Source of the DNA: Nymphaea colorata | Lineage: Eukaryota; Streptophyta; Magnoliopsida; Nymphaeales; Nymphaeaceae | Reading direction: 5' to 3' | NCBI RefSeq assembly: GCF_008831285.2 | Contig: NC_045147.1 | Coordinates: 17,152,854-17,216,853 of the forward strand | DNA: 64,000 nt | Part shown: piece after piece, positions 38,390 through 51,093 of the stretch | Layout: every line of letters starts with the position of its first letter | Numbering within the stretch: position 1 is the first letter of the stretch | Position numbers and translations under genes: made by a program | Notes under the pieces: model-generated | The model's database searches: none | Told to the model about the DNA's origin: nothing | What the model saw: only the letters and a program-made list of their open reading frames with translations

Positions 38390-40302
38390 CTCTGAACCTG
38401 TTTCACTGTCTCCAAACACTTCGTCCCTCCGGTACTGGCAATGTGCTTCTTCTGATAAATAATCCTCGCCACCATTGTACAGTTCATTTGAATGATTCGA
38501 CGATGGACTATATTTTTTGGATTTTTGTTCGTATCGTTAGCCCTGCTGTTTGTCTATCATTCTCAACAGCGTTGTATACATAGACACACACACACACACA
38601 CGTGTTGCAATAATGAAACTGAAGAGTGAACGGCTAAATTAAAGACTCATGATAAGGACGAGAATCTTGGTATACATGCCACTAACATCTCATTGTCTTA
38701 ACTGCTGTAAATTCAAATTGACTTGCGATATAAGTGTCATGACATACGGTAATCCGTCTATCAGAACTCGATTAATGGTAGAATTTTTTTTCTCAATTCT
38801 CGTTTTTTTGCTTCGACATACATCATCAAAGATTCCCTGCAAAAAAATGACTTTCTTGCAACAAGGAGGTTAGAATATGTCTTAATTTACTCACAAGGAT
38901 GGTTCACCAAAGATGAATATTTAAGAAAAAAATTGTTGCTAAGCATCAACAGGAATATCGAGTTAAAACCCCTGCTGGATTTAGAAAAGATACGAATTCA
39001 TAAAAGCTCGATTTTACCTCAGTTGAGTGGAAACCACAAAGAACCCCGGCTCACCATAATCACAGCCAAGGAAATAGTTACCCTGCCAAATTCTTTACTG
39101 TGCAAATTTTTTTGTAACAATTGTTTTCCTTTGTTTTCTATTCATTCAGTGCATACAAGATGCGTTTTATCTTCGCCTTCTTGAGAATACAAAGAAAACA
39201 AATGATTATTTTTAGGTTTGTTTATTTTTAAATTATTTTATATGTTTCCCTTGACTATATTGCCCATTGATTCGGTTGAATCGACAAGCTGGCCAATTTA
39301 ATCCAGTTTCCATTTCTAGTGCGATTGCTAGTGGAAAATGTGGGAGAACAGAAACGCGTCATCCTGATCGAAATAAATGTAAATGTAAACGTAATACATT
39401 CCTTTCATTAGAACGATCAGACTACAGAGATGAGCACCACGTGCAAACCATTTCCGAAGCCACATTTTAATCACATTATTTGCCAAAGCCAAACTTCTGA
39501 TACGTGTTTGAAAAATAGAAAAGGGGGAAAAGATCACATAATCCGCCAAACTACTTCTTGAAAGGCTTACACTCATGTACAATTTTGAATTTCTGCCACT
39601 TAATTGCATGCGATTAACTATATAATGTAATCAACCTGATCTGCTTTCAATTAAAAAAATGACATGCAGGAGGGATCAAGATCACTCGTCAGATTCCAGG
39701 TTTGAAATTATTCATCAATGCCCAGATCCAGTATGTCATACATGAAGATGTCAACCTTCGGCCATTTTTTTTTCACTTTAGTGCTGAAGCAAATAAGTAT
39801 ATCAGAATAAAAAATCGTGTGGTAAAGAAAGAGCGATGCAAGGTCAGGAAGCTAAAAGCCATCGCTTTTCAATCTTAGCCAAACGAAGCTTTAATTCTGT
39901 TCAATAAAAGGTAGATGCCTATCCCGGGAAGCGTTGCAGAAGAATAATAGACAAATGAAAATTTTCTATTGGAGCAAGCGGTGAAATGATCAAATTAATT
40001 AAGTTCAGTGACGCACCTTTTTGCCCTTCCCAGTTGACGGAAACCCCGTTTCATTAACTATACACCGACGTTTGGTTGGTGGGGCTTTATTTCGCTGAGA
40101 TGATTCTCTGAGGCGTTACTCTAGATTTCTAGTTTTCCAAGTGAAGAAAATTGAGTCACTTGAAAGACCTGCGAAGCACCCATTTTGCGTTAGTCGGATG
40201 AAAACCACTTCTGGGCAGCCAGTTTCCTTACCTTTCTGAGGCAAACAGAACCTTGAAACGCCAATCATTATTAGTATGTAAAGGGACAGAAAATGAATAC
40301 AT
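38390..40302. other. Intergenic, no gene recognised
   Basis: AT-rich sequence with a short (CA)n tract near 38586-38600. It separates the aldo-keto reductase pseudogene from the 3' end of the OB-fold gene. Confidence 0.5.
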
Positions 40303-43300
40303 CTACCCCAATACTTCATAAGGCATAAAGAAAGAAACCAACTCAAGTGCAAAATGTTCGGAATCTTCGTCACAGTTCACAGAAACTTCAAATCTGAATG
40401 GACTGTTCTCTTCACATAGAAGGAGCAGCTTCAGCAATATTAACCAAATCTTGAAGAAATCTGTTCTCTTGTTCACTTTGCTCTGAACCTTCTGGCTCCG
40501 GCTGTTATTATCACTTTCATCTCCACTAGCTGATTGGCCTGCGGTCCTAAAATTAGAAGAACGAGACCCACTTGACATCGGATGATCAGAGTCTTGAGGT
40601 TTTAGCAGTCGCTGGAAGCTTAGTTTAACACTCTCTGCCGTAATGTTCCCAAATAGGATTTCAGCAGCTCTGTTCTTTACAGTCAACGACACTTTTCCAG
40701 AGTCATCCCAAACATAAATCTACACATTAATCAGAAAATGTAGTGCATCAGTTGTAAGATCATCAAGCTACATATGTTAGTGAAAAATAAGACCCTTCAC
40801 AAGAGATAACATGGTAAGCTCATAAAAGGTTCGGGCATACAAATGAATGGGAAATTCAAAGCCGCCAGTAATAGATGGGGCATCTCCTATCAAGCTTTCA
40901 CTTGTTCTGCGGATTCTGGGAAGTGTCCAAATGGCAAGCTCTACCAGTCCATAACAAATCAATAACAAATCGAGAAACGGCAGTTTTTTATGAGAGAAAT
41001 AGATAAAACTTTGTGATACTGAATTTGTGAAACTCAATTACCAGCAGAGAAAAACGCATCCCTGCTGCCTTGAACATTGATTAGCGCTTGAGAATCACAG
41101 AAAGAAAGAAAAATATAACCTCTAGACAGGCCATTGTTTCAATGTTTTGCCATTTTAATTTTTAATACTAATTGCTAGATAACAGAATCTTCAAAACAGT
41201 CTTCACACCGTGTCAACTAGCGTGCAATTTGCTTTCTTTCTCATTGGATCCTTCATAGAATCATAAGTTTCTACTTGCTACACACACACACACACATATA
41301 CATATCCTTGCCTCACCCTCATAATGTTCAAAGTTTCAAACTAATAAATAAAGCCTTTCAGAAACGAACTGTTCTCTGTTGCATGTGCTAAAAATTTGGG
41401 TCAAATATGGATTCCCTTCCATATATATGCATCACATGCCCCGGGTGATCTTTTGCTCCAATGAAAAGGAATTTAAGCCCCTTTGAAGAATTTCAGAGAA
41501 TCAAATGAGCTGAATTTTGCCAGGGTGTTGCTTAATAAACAACGGACGATGAAGTGAGAAATGGAAAAGAAATTTGACAAGTGAGATGATACTTAAGCTC
41601 ACAGGAAAGATGCAAATTAAGAAGCCAAGGAATTAATACAGGTGCAAGGGCACCATAAAAGAAAAAAAAAAAAAAGACCACGTTGGTTATACATCATGAC
41701 AATTGGACGAGAAAAGTACCAAGAAATTAAGCTTGCCACTTACCATAACATATTATTCAGACATTAAACAACCAGGAAGATCTTAATGTATTTAATTATA
41801 TATAGTAACTAATCAGATACATGTCTAATGAGAAGTATTAATGTTCCATGAGCTTAAAGCACTACTTTATGAATGGACTCCATAAAATTGGTAATGAATT
41901 GACAGAGGATGAAGGATATCACACTCTTAAAAATAGCCTGTTCCTGTTACAAACTGAATCTGAAAATCATTTCTAGCCTATCCAAAACCAAAAGCATGAT
42001 CCAAAAAGCTACCAAGATGCATGCTGAGCAACAATAACCAAAAAGCGATATTTCCTTCTGGAGTATAAAACGTTGGGATGAAGGTGCCACCTGAAAAGGT
42101 TTGTAAATCCAACAAACTTCATGAAAATGACTCGAGCTTTTCTCACAGTAGAATGATGATGGCTGTCGCCTTGACAAACTACAGAGCAAGAGACAGAAGC
42201 ATAGGATGAGAAACACGTCAGCGCTCAAGATTAAAATCTTTTATAGACATTGGATACATAGAAAGGAGACCAAAAAATTCTTGCATACCAGGAATCAGTA
42301 GGAGCACCACAGACCTTGCATCCTTGGCAGATTAAACAATCTAAAATATTATTTTCCCATTCGGAGAATCTCTTGTCAATGGAATAGAAACTCCCATCCA
42401 ACTTCTGAACGTTGATATCTCCAATATATCCATGAATTTTCACATGACAAGGGTGATTAAGACATAGCACTTCTGAAATAGAGGTACAGTGTCTTAGTTC
42501 TTTTTCTCCATTTATCTTCCAGTTCTTTGCTGCTTCCACGTTTGGCTACAATTAAGTTGTCAATTCACAAGAATGAGCAAGGGATTCAAAGCACCAATTG
42601 TTGTTCAACCACAACATATAAGTTGCCAGTTGGACTCACGGACGAACATATCCATGTCAGACAAAATTGGAATATCTTAAATACTTCTGGGAACATGAAA
42701 GGAAAAGTAAATATAGCATCCAATACAAAAAAGCAAATGCAGAAAAGCAGATGGAGAAATTATTTGAACTGATATGGTTTGAAATTTACTTCTGCTGCAG
42801 GGATAATAAATAACACATCCAAATTAAACAAGACAAAGAAAGAGAGAGGAGCACTAAACTAAAGGACGCAAAAGAAAAGAGAGAAACAACAATGTTATAT
42901 TTAACAGTTTTGATTACAATAAAATAAATTTGTCATTCATTAGCTGATCAAATCATGAAGCAAAAAATTGGACAGTAACACTTAAGAAAACTATCATGAG
43001 ACATACTTGGAGGATGCGTGACAAGTCCAAGTCATATATCCTGCTTTCTCGTGCCCAATTGATAACCACCTTCAGTTTGTCCTTCGTTGTGCTTCCTAAC
43101 TTCGTGCCCATTACAAGTTTATCCACATCTACAAAGCAACAATTATGTTGTAAAGCACAACATGTAATCACAAAATGGACTAAATATGAAAGAGATCAGG
43201 TAAAAGAGACCAATTTGTTTTTTTTTGTGTTTCCTAACTGTACACACATTACAAGTTTATACACATCTACCAAGCAACAACTACAATGAAATAACAACAT

Positions 43301-46157
43301 GTAGTCATCGGTTGCAGTAAGAATGAAAAAAAGGTGAAGAATAAAAATATCAAAATATCAAAACCCGTCCACCAAGAACAAAGCACTTCAGGAGTTCCTG
43401 ATGGGCCAAGCTACTGCTTTGTACAGCCATATCTTATTGTAAGAATTGAAAGGGAACCCTTCCTTTTTCATATCAACTGACTACACTATAAAACTGACAT
43501 TCTTATAGATGTGCAAAGGTGGGACTCTTGAGAGATAACAATTACTTACAGTCATAAACAGTAGTCACTTTCACATGGAATTCTATTTCTTTCTGTGCCA
43601 TATCTGGATCCATAAACAATATGTATGATACCAATTCATAACACCACCAGGCTAGGAGACAATAAATCGTCAGCGGTGGAACCTAATGGTGCATTTGTAG
43701 GCAAAATCTTGCAACACAAAAAAGTAGTATCGCGGTCTAGTTCTGAATGAAAGTATATATGCCTACTTCCCGGTCATTTTCTGACAGGATTTGCAGGATA
43801 CAAGCTGACAGGGACACAATCTTTCTTGGCATTCTATGCTAACCTAGTAAGGCAGGAAATCCAGATTCCACCCACACAACGAAAACTCTCTAAGGGCCAC
43901 CTAATGGAAGTTCTCCCATGAAATTCTAAACTAAGAAGGTAGGCCTGTAGCTACCAAGAAGACCATTAAGCCTTGCGTTTACTTTGTTATTAGGTTGGAA
44001 GTAGATAAAAATGATATAAAACATAATTCCCCATATTGAAAACAAATTTTCTACTGTAACGTGTTCGTCCAACTTAGAAAGACTTGGAAAACATGAAGCA
44101 AATACTAGTTTTTGTTCAGCTTAGCATGGGAAAAGGAAGTTACACATTATAAAAAACATGGTTTCGTATTTGAACTTTGAAGACAACTACTTGAACACAA
44201 AAGATGCAATTAACTTGGGAGATGAAGATACCCTTTAGAGAATTCAGCTCTGGAAGATGAATCAGACACAAAAAAGATGAGCATTGACGAGTTACAGCCT
44301 CCATAATACCTCCAAAAGTTGTTATCTGAACATCTTTAAAGGAAAATGAGAAAGAAAAAGACAGAAGCATCTATTAAAAACCCAAACAAGTAGCCTAGTG
44401 GATAAATGTATACAATCTACTGAAGACTACAAAATTACTGACCAATATCAGCACTAAATAAGTTCTGAAATTACATGAACAACAAACAAAAAAATATTTA
44501 TAAAATATAGAATACCAAGTCTACTGTATCCTATTACCAATAATCAGTTCTACCTCTTCTTTCAAGCTACCTACTTCAAGAAAAGAAATGACATGGCATA
44601 AAATTTAAAGTAGACCTAGTCTATTAGACATATCAAATGCCACTGGACTTAGATGTAACAAATAACAAAGTATTAACTAAGGGAACTCACTCTGCATCAA
44701 AACTATATCACCAGCAGATATCTTGCCGAAAATCTGCTTATCCCATGATAATATGCTGAACTGTGGGTTAGTATTATCTCCAACCTGAGTACAAGTCCTT
44801 AACAAATTTTTACTTCTTGAAGATTTTGACTCCTGCAGATTTACAGAATAGTTGTATCAACTTCTGAACAAAGTTTTAGATGACGGTTTGTTAGGGTCGA
44901 AGTCAGGTTTCCATTCCATGAATCAGAAACAGTAAACAAGAGAGACGAAGACAAAAAAAGTGCAAACGACTTTAAATTTTAAGATATTGATTGCCATTAG
45001 TTACAAGGAATAATAGCAAAAAAACAAAAGAAACATAAAATTCTTAATGATCATGGTCTTATCTATGTTCCATTTTGTAACATCGTTCAATAAAGCCTGT
45101 GAAATACTGGAATACCATAATATTGGAGTTAACCCAGTGTCAGAAAATAAGCCTGGGAGCAGAAAAGGAAATGTACATCACAAAATGGTTCAGAAAGTCA
45201 GTTAACAACAGCAGCGTAAAAGAACATACGAGTTGTATAACATATCTGCAAAGGAATCTTTTAGCTAACACGGTAGCAAGCAGTGTAGCAGCTATATTGC
45301 TGTCACAACTGTAACAGAGTAACATGCGCTAAACTCTGTACAGAGGCAATGAACACAGTAAGAGGATGCAAGAGGAATCTTGTCAGTCACTATAATGGAG
45401 AACACAATAACATGCAGCCAGAGAGGCAAGTTGCATAAGCCTGACATGCTCTCCTATCCAAAATGGATAAGCTTGAGTTCCTCTCAAACAAGCTCAAACT
45501 TAATTAGTTGACTAGCTTCATAGTCTACCTTTATTACTTAATATGATAACCCACAATCTATGTCATATAGGTAATGAAAAGAGGCTGACGCACCGGAGTC
45601 GGGTGCACATCATAGCACTATGGGTGCAGCTTTCTGTAACTGATGGTTATTTATTATATTCTATGATCTAGTTCAAATGCGTATATTTCTCTTACCTCTG
45701 CCCATATAAGGTTCTTTACATACATAAATCCCAACAACCCCCAACTTTGACATCCCTGACTTCCATTCGTATGACATTGAAATCGACCGCGGAACCAAGA
45801 CATTCAAGAACCGAAGCAAATGCCAGAGGCACATACTGTAAAGAGTGCTAAATCGGACAGGGAACAGATCTTGTTGATCAAAACCCTAACCCTAACTACC
45901 GTCGTCTCCACAGATCACCCATAACGAAAAGTAAAAAAACCCATCATTTGGAGATCGATTTGGCAAAGCTCGGGTCATCACATGAAGGCCAAACCACGAT
46001 CGATCGTCGAAAATCGATCGAGGGAGGGAGAGAAAGAGACAGAGACCTGATATGAGCGGCAGGCGCGCACCAGAACGAGGAGCTGGACGTAATCCCCGAC
46101 ATGCGAGGCGGCATCGGAGAGGTCGATCAGAGGGCCATACCACTCGATAGCAGCCAT
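40303..46157 (-). CDS. RPA1/MEIOB-like OB-fold protein with zinc ribbon, probable single-stranded DNA-binding protein
   Basis: Seven exons join in frame to 412 residues: 46157-46047, 44832-44691, 44333-44232, 43128-43007, 42545-42289, 42178-42091 and 40719-40303. The protein opens with MAAIEWYGPLIDLSDAASHV. A first OB-fold-like region holds VGDNTNPQFSILSWDKQIFG and GDIVLMQNVQITTFGGIMEA. A second begins near residue 160 and contains a cysteine cluster, CLICQGCKVCGAP ... FYCEKSSSHFHEVC, as in the zinc ribbon of RPA1-type C-terminal OB folds. IYVWDDSGKVSLTVKNRAAE follows, and the end FFKIWLILLKLLLL ... FRFEVSVN. OB fold plus ribbon plus OB fold points to the RPA1/MEIOB lineage, which binds ssDNA in replication, repair or meiotic recombination. 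The exact orthologue is my inference; an uncharacterised OB-fold family is the alternative. Total length resembles MEIOB (about 440 in human) more than RPA1 (over 600). ATG 46157 is chosen over 46226 because it begins the conserved block. Confidence 0.75.
43205..43307 (-). repeat. Decayed duplicate of the exon 4 start of the OB-fold gene
   Basis: The segment repeats 43073-43170 at an offset of 138 bases. Shared blocks include CCTAAC, ATTACAAGTTTAT and CACATCTAC. The copy includes the acceptor and the start of exon 4 (VDKLVMGTKLGSTTK in the real exon; VYKLVMCVQLGNTKK in the copy). If spliced in the same phase the copy reads 20-odd codons and meets TGA. It lies on the 5' side of the true exon. 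Confidence 0.8.
45881..45895. promoter_or_regulatory. Double telo-box (AAACCCTAACCCTAA) in intron 1 of the OB-fold gene
   Basis: Two plant telomere-type repeats in tandem lie about 150 bases downstream of exon 1. Telo-boxes near transcription starts of plant cell-cycle, replication and translation genes bind TRB/telobox factors. Function here is inferred from position and motif. Confidence 0.4.
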
Positions 46158-46159
46158 CA

Positions 46160-48290
46160 ATGGGCAATGATTCCTTAGGCAGCCCGCCGGTCGGCCAGTC
46201 GGTCGGTCGCTGGGCTTCGCCGGCAAGATTTTAAATTTTCCCGCGAGGCGATGGTTGCTCGGCCACCCGCCCAGAGTCAGAGCGAGAGACTCCGCCTGCT
46301 TTTACATAAAGCCAGCTGACCATTCGCCTATTTTCGTATAGCACCTATGTTTTCAGACGTGCCTAATTTTGGCACGCACTGTCGAACTGCCGAAGGCATG
46401 GCCAAAAACACGAGAGTGGAGTCGACGAGGAGCGTGAGTAGCAGCTGGGCACGCCGATTACCACTCGCCGATTACCACTCGATAGACTGATGTCATTGTT
46501 GCCTTGTGAGGTTAGTCTCGGCAGGGAGAGCCGTGCAGCATGGCCGAGGATGGATGTAAGCCCAAAAAGCGACCTACGGGGTCCGGATTCGTAGAGAGAG
46601 CGAGCGCAACCAGATCCAATCCAGGTGTCATTTTTGCCTATGTATATTTACTTTTTTGTACTGTCTCGGTTTGAGACGTATTAGGATCGTTTTACTTTAA
46701 GTTCTTTGTACCGTCTTGGGTTAAGAGTTAAGTGAACCGAGACGCTTTTAATGTATATAAGCTTTGTAATTAGGGTTTTTTGGATTACGCTTGAATGAAG
46801 AATGAATTGATTTTCACTTTGGGCGTCACACTTTCTCTCATCTCATCTTCTTCTCAACCAAGTCTACTTGTCTTCTCGGTGGCGGCCGGATTGATTTCTT
46901 CTCACCCTTGACCAGCGACAACTGATATCTTTCTTCGATCCGACGGCGTCAATCCTTCTCCCGTCCTCAATACTCTTTTCTTCTTCTCTCCAATCGGCCG
47001 AAGGAACATCTGTCTCCCTCCTTTGATCCTGCGATAAGAGGAAAAGCTGTGGTAGATCACAAAGTTGAAACCAATCCACCCCGCTGAGTGTGATCTTGAG
47101 TGGCGATAGCGCCTTGTCAGCGAGGTCCTTCCATCTTTTAAACAATTATAATTAACTGCCCACGTCAATAAAACTGCCTTTCAAACAGCCGCTAATAGAA
47201 GTACCTCGAAAAGAGAAGGAAAGAAACAAGACTTAACAAATCGTCTTTCGGTCAAGAGATTAATTCATGCAGTATACACGTAGAGAAGGCGAAGTATATA
47301 TCTTGTTAGTCTGAAAATACATATTCTACAAAAGACAACTTAAACTACAAAATTACGGAAATCATTTTAAAAGAATAAATAAAAATCACAGCTCACATAA
47401 TTTTATTGAATCACAATTCACATAATGTTATAGTCTCCATGGGACCATAACAAAAAGTTCTCAGAGAGAATCATAAATTGTGTTGTAAAAAGCAATCTTT
47501 TGGACCAAATCAGCAGAGACTGCCATTCTATTCGGTGAATTCGACCAATTCACCATTCAGTTTAATAAATTGTGAACCAACTAAGAAATACTAAACCAAT
47601 AAAATTTCTCAAGCAGCTTATGATCTAACTTTGAGAATACAAACGAGGAAATACACGCAACTCTACATACAAAAAATTGCAAACACTAATTGTTCCTTCG
47701 TGTATAAAACTTTATGAAGTGACCATTTCTTTTTAAAGTAAAAAAAGATAAACTTTTTTTAGATGAGAGGTTTAAGTAGTTGAAGTGTGGTAAAAGTAGG
47801 CTTTCTACTCTACGTAGACAATGCAAACGTCACCTCTTCTAAACTACATTCTTAACTTGGTTCATTTAAAGTTCATAGTTTTTTTTAAGGAGATTCTTTA
47901 TCATGTGTGTTCTGCCTTTGCGTCAGAGAATGTTTCCTAGGGAGACTTGAAAAAGAAAAGGAGAGATTATTGACGATGGAGGACGTTTGATTTGGGGAAC
48001 ATGCACGTTCCTAGAACGCTTTGTTCTGCAAACATGGATGCAAATACAAGACAAATTGTGTCCTGCGCAACACCATGGAATGGACACGCAGCCCGTCCCA
48101 GGGCCACGTTTGTTCTTGTCCACGTATGAGTTCTTGCCTTTGCAAATTGGAGAATCAATTAACTAATAAAGCCTTCTTTTTCCTCTTCATAATTTATCCT
48201 ACAGGCCCTGGACAACGAAGAAGAGAATGCAAAGACGAGGAAGAAGAGAGAAGAAGAAGAAAAGGCGAGGATGCACATGTATATTCTGCG
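46160..48290. other. Intergenic region between OB-fold and nitrate reductase genes
   Basis: Upstream flank of the OB-fold gene (46160-46500), a possible LTR relict (46560-46890), then AT-rich sequence and the probable 3' UTR of nitrate reductase on the right. No ORF with family similarity. Confidence 0.5.
46560..46890 (+). mobile_element. Possible LTR-retrotransposon LTR relict
   Basis: The layout recalls a plant LTR: a TATA-like ATGTATATAAGC at about 46751, then leader-like pyrimidine-rich sequence with a CTTTCTCTCATCTC stretch. Neither clear terminal TG/CA ends, a primer-binding site nor coding parts were seen, so family and age cannot be given. Old and broken if real. Confidence 0.25.
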
Positions 48291-51061
48291 TCAGAACTGC
48301 AAGCACGAGTCCTTGACATCATAGCCAAGCTTCACAAGGTTAGGCAACACAGCGAGCTCGAGCATGGCGGGCGGCCCGCACACCAGAGCCAGCGTCTCCG
48401 GCGTCGACCCCTCCGGAATATTCCCCCTGAGCACCTCCTCCGTCACGTGACCGACGCTGTAATCCCAGTCATCTCTCCCGCACTGGCTCACCACGTACCA
48501 CACCTTCAGGCGCGTCGGGTGCTGCCGAGCCCACCCGTCCAGCTCCTCCCTCAGAAGTATGCCCTCCTCCGATCGGTTTGCGTAGACGAGGTGCATTTGG
48601 GTCTCGTCCGATGGGTCGCTCAGAACGGCCTGGATGACTTGGTATATGGGCGTGATTCCGGTGCCGCCGGCGATCATGGCCAGCCTCTTGGCGTGCCGGC
48701 GCTTGCCTTGGCCGAGCTTGAAGCTGCCCCGGCCGGCGTACTCGATGTGCCCCACCGGCCCCTTGATGTCCACCGTCGAGCCCAGGGGGAGCGAGTCGAG
48801 GTGCTGGGACATGAGCCCACCTTTGGGGAAGGTGGGGTTCACGCCCTTGTAGTAGACCCTTACCAGTAGGTCAAAGTGACCCACCTGGTCCACCGGGCTC
48901 ACCGGCGTGTAGGCTCGGATGCAAAGCTTCCCGTCGATGGTCGCGCTCACCATGATGTGCTTCCCCACGGGGAGCCCCAAAACTTGGTCCGTGGACGGGA
49001 GCTCGAATCGGAAGACACGGACGTCCGGCGATATCGCCGTCTTCGAGACGAGCCGGCAGGGAATCTTCTCGCGCGGCACGAGCGCCGCCGGCCGGGAAGG
49101 CGCAGCAGTCTCGTTGATGGTGGACAGGTGTAAGAGGTTGAACGCGCCGTGGACCGAAGTGTTGGGGGAACTGCTGGCCGAGGCGGAAGAGCTGTAGCCG
49201 GTAGGGAGGAGCTCGCCGATCCGGTACGCGTCGAGCATCGCCTTCGCCTTGTCCGAGTGGATGGCGTCGAACTCGTCCGTGCAGTCCGCGCCGGCGTTGA
49301 TTAGAATGCTATCGGCGCCGCCGGGGTGGTCCTTGAGGAATGCGGTGCAGTCGTACACGTGGTCGTGGATGACGATCCACGCCGACTCCTCGGTGCAGTG
49401 CCTCTTGACCTCGGACATGGTGAACTTCTTGGCGGAGGTGTTCATGAAGGGAGTGGAGACGCTCTTCTTCATGGCCTGCGCCGCCTCCGACATCTCCAGG
49501 TGCTTCTGGCGAGCCATCCAACCGCCGGACTGGTTGCCCGGCAAAGTCGGGTGCTCGAACACCAGCCCCACCTCTCCCCTGTGCGGCTTGCATACGTTGA
49601 TCTTCACCCTGAACCAGCAATTGTTCATCATCCCCTGTTCACATCACCACACACAGCGCAACTCGTCAAGCCTCTCGGTTCTCACCATGAAGGAACCGGA
49701 GTTGAAGAGGATTCTCACCATGAGGTTCCAGATGAGCTTCTCAGGCTGGGTGTTGTGGGTTTGGTCCCAAGCCCTGACGGCGATCTCCTTGGCGCCCAGC
49801 AGCTGGAGGACCTCGACGTCGAGGGACCAGAAGCACCAGCACCAGTACTTCCCGTACTTGTTGGGCTTCTCCGGGCGGTTGAGATTGCAGACGAGCCATG
49901 TCTCGCCGCCGTCCAACGTCACCTCCACCCGCGTCACCTTCTTCCCTCCGCCTGCTCAAAGCACAAACGAATAAATTTGCAGCAATCTTCTCTGGTCCGT
50001 CTATTAATGTCAGTGATTCGCATAAATTATAACGATCAAGTAATACGAAGTCTGAACACGTATCAAACACATTTCTTGGGCTCAATTAATTGGGGGACCG
50101 AATTGAGCTGCTGTCCGCCTGCACCATCCATGTCATTTTCTCTGGACACATGATCCAGATTCACTTGTATTCTGTTTGCGTCGAAAAGCAAGCATGTATC
50201 ACGGGCGACAAAAAAAGCGCCATTTCCGTCACGCTCCCTGCCCCTTCTCTTTCTCAAGTGTTACAAACGAATGGTCCTAACTAAGCATCATCATGTCTAC
50301 GCACTGAAATTCAACTATTTATTAAATATTTTAAAAACTTTTTTTTAAATATTTGGTCCCGGCAGCCGTTTCCAGCTTCTCAAATTCAACTATTTATTAA
50401 ATATTTTTAAAACTTTTTTTTTTAATTTTGCTAATTTTTAATATTTTTCTTTTTTCAGATTTATATAACTTTTAAAAAAATGTATTTTCGAATCCAATTT
50501 CTAGTAGCTATAGCTATGATAAGTCTAGTAGATTGGTGGGTTTAAACCGGAGACGGTGAGTACCATCCTATTGGTTTATAGCAGTAATAAAAAGATCTGG
50601 TATCGATTAGTAATAGGATTTGAACTTGGTTTATAGTTCTAGGAGACATTTGAAACTGATTAGGCCAGAAGTTCTGCACTTTTGCATTATCCAAATTTGA
50701 CTCCCAATCTGAACCGAGCTCATCAATTCTTATTAGATGGATCCACAACAACTAGCTGGTACATCCGCTTCAAGTTCAGTTGAATTAATAGAATGTACGA
50801 TTTAGATACCACCTGACCATTGTTTCTTTTAAACAATTCAAACACCAACTGAGTCACATGGGTGTAGGCACAACAAAGGGGGTACGAATAATTTTGGAAG
50901 ATATAAGTACCTATATATAATATGTATATAAACAAAATCCTTATAAAAAATTGCTATTTTCTTAAAAAAGATAATTTAATGCATTTTGAATAAAGTATAT
51001 CAAATCTCACAAAAATCATTTTGGATACTGCCTAAAAATTAAAATTCTAATATAATTTCAG

Positions 51062-51093
<32 letters not shown>

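Noticed and set aside
48021-50153. Long plus-strand ORFs (up to 282 residues) over the nitrate reductase exons
   Set aside because: They are antisense shadows of GC-rich exons; compositions are skewed and no family motif is present.
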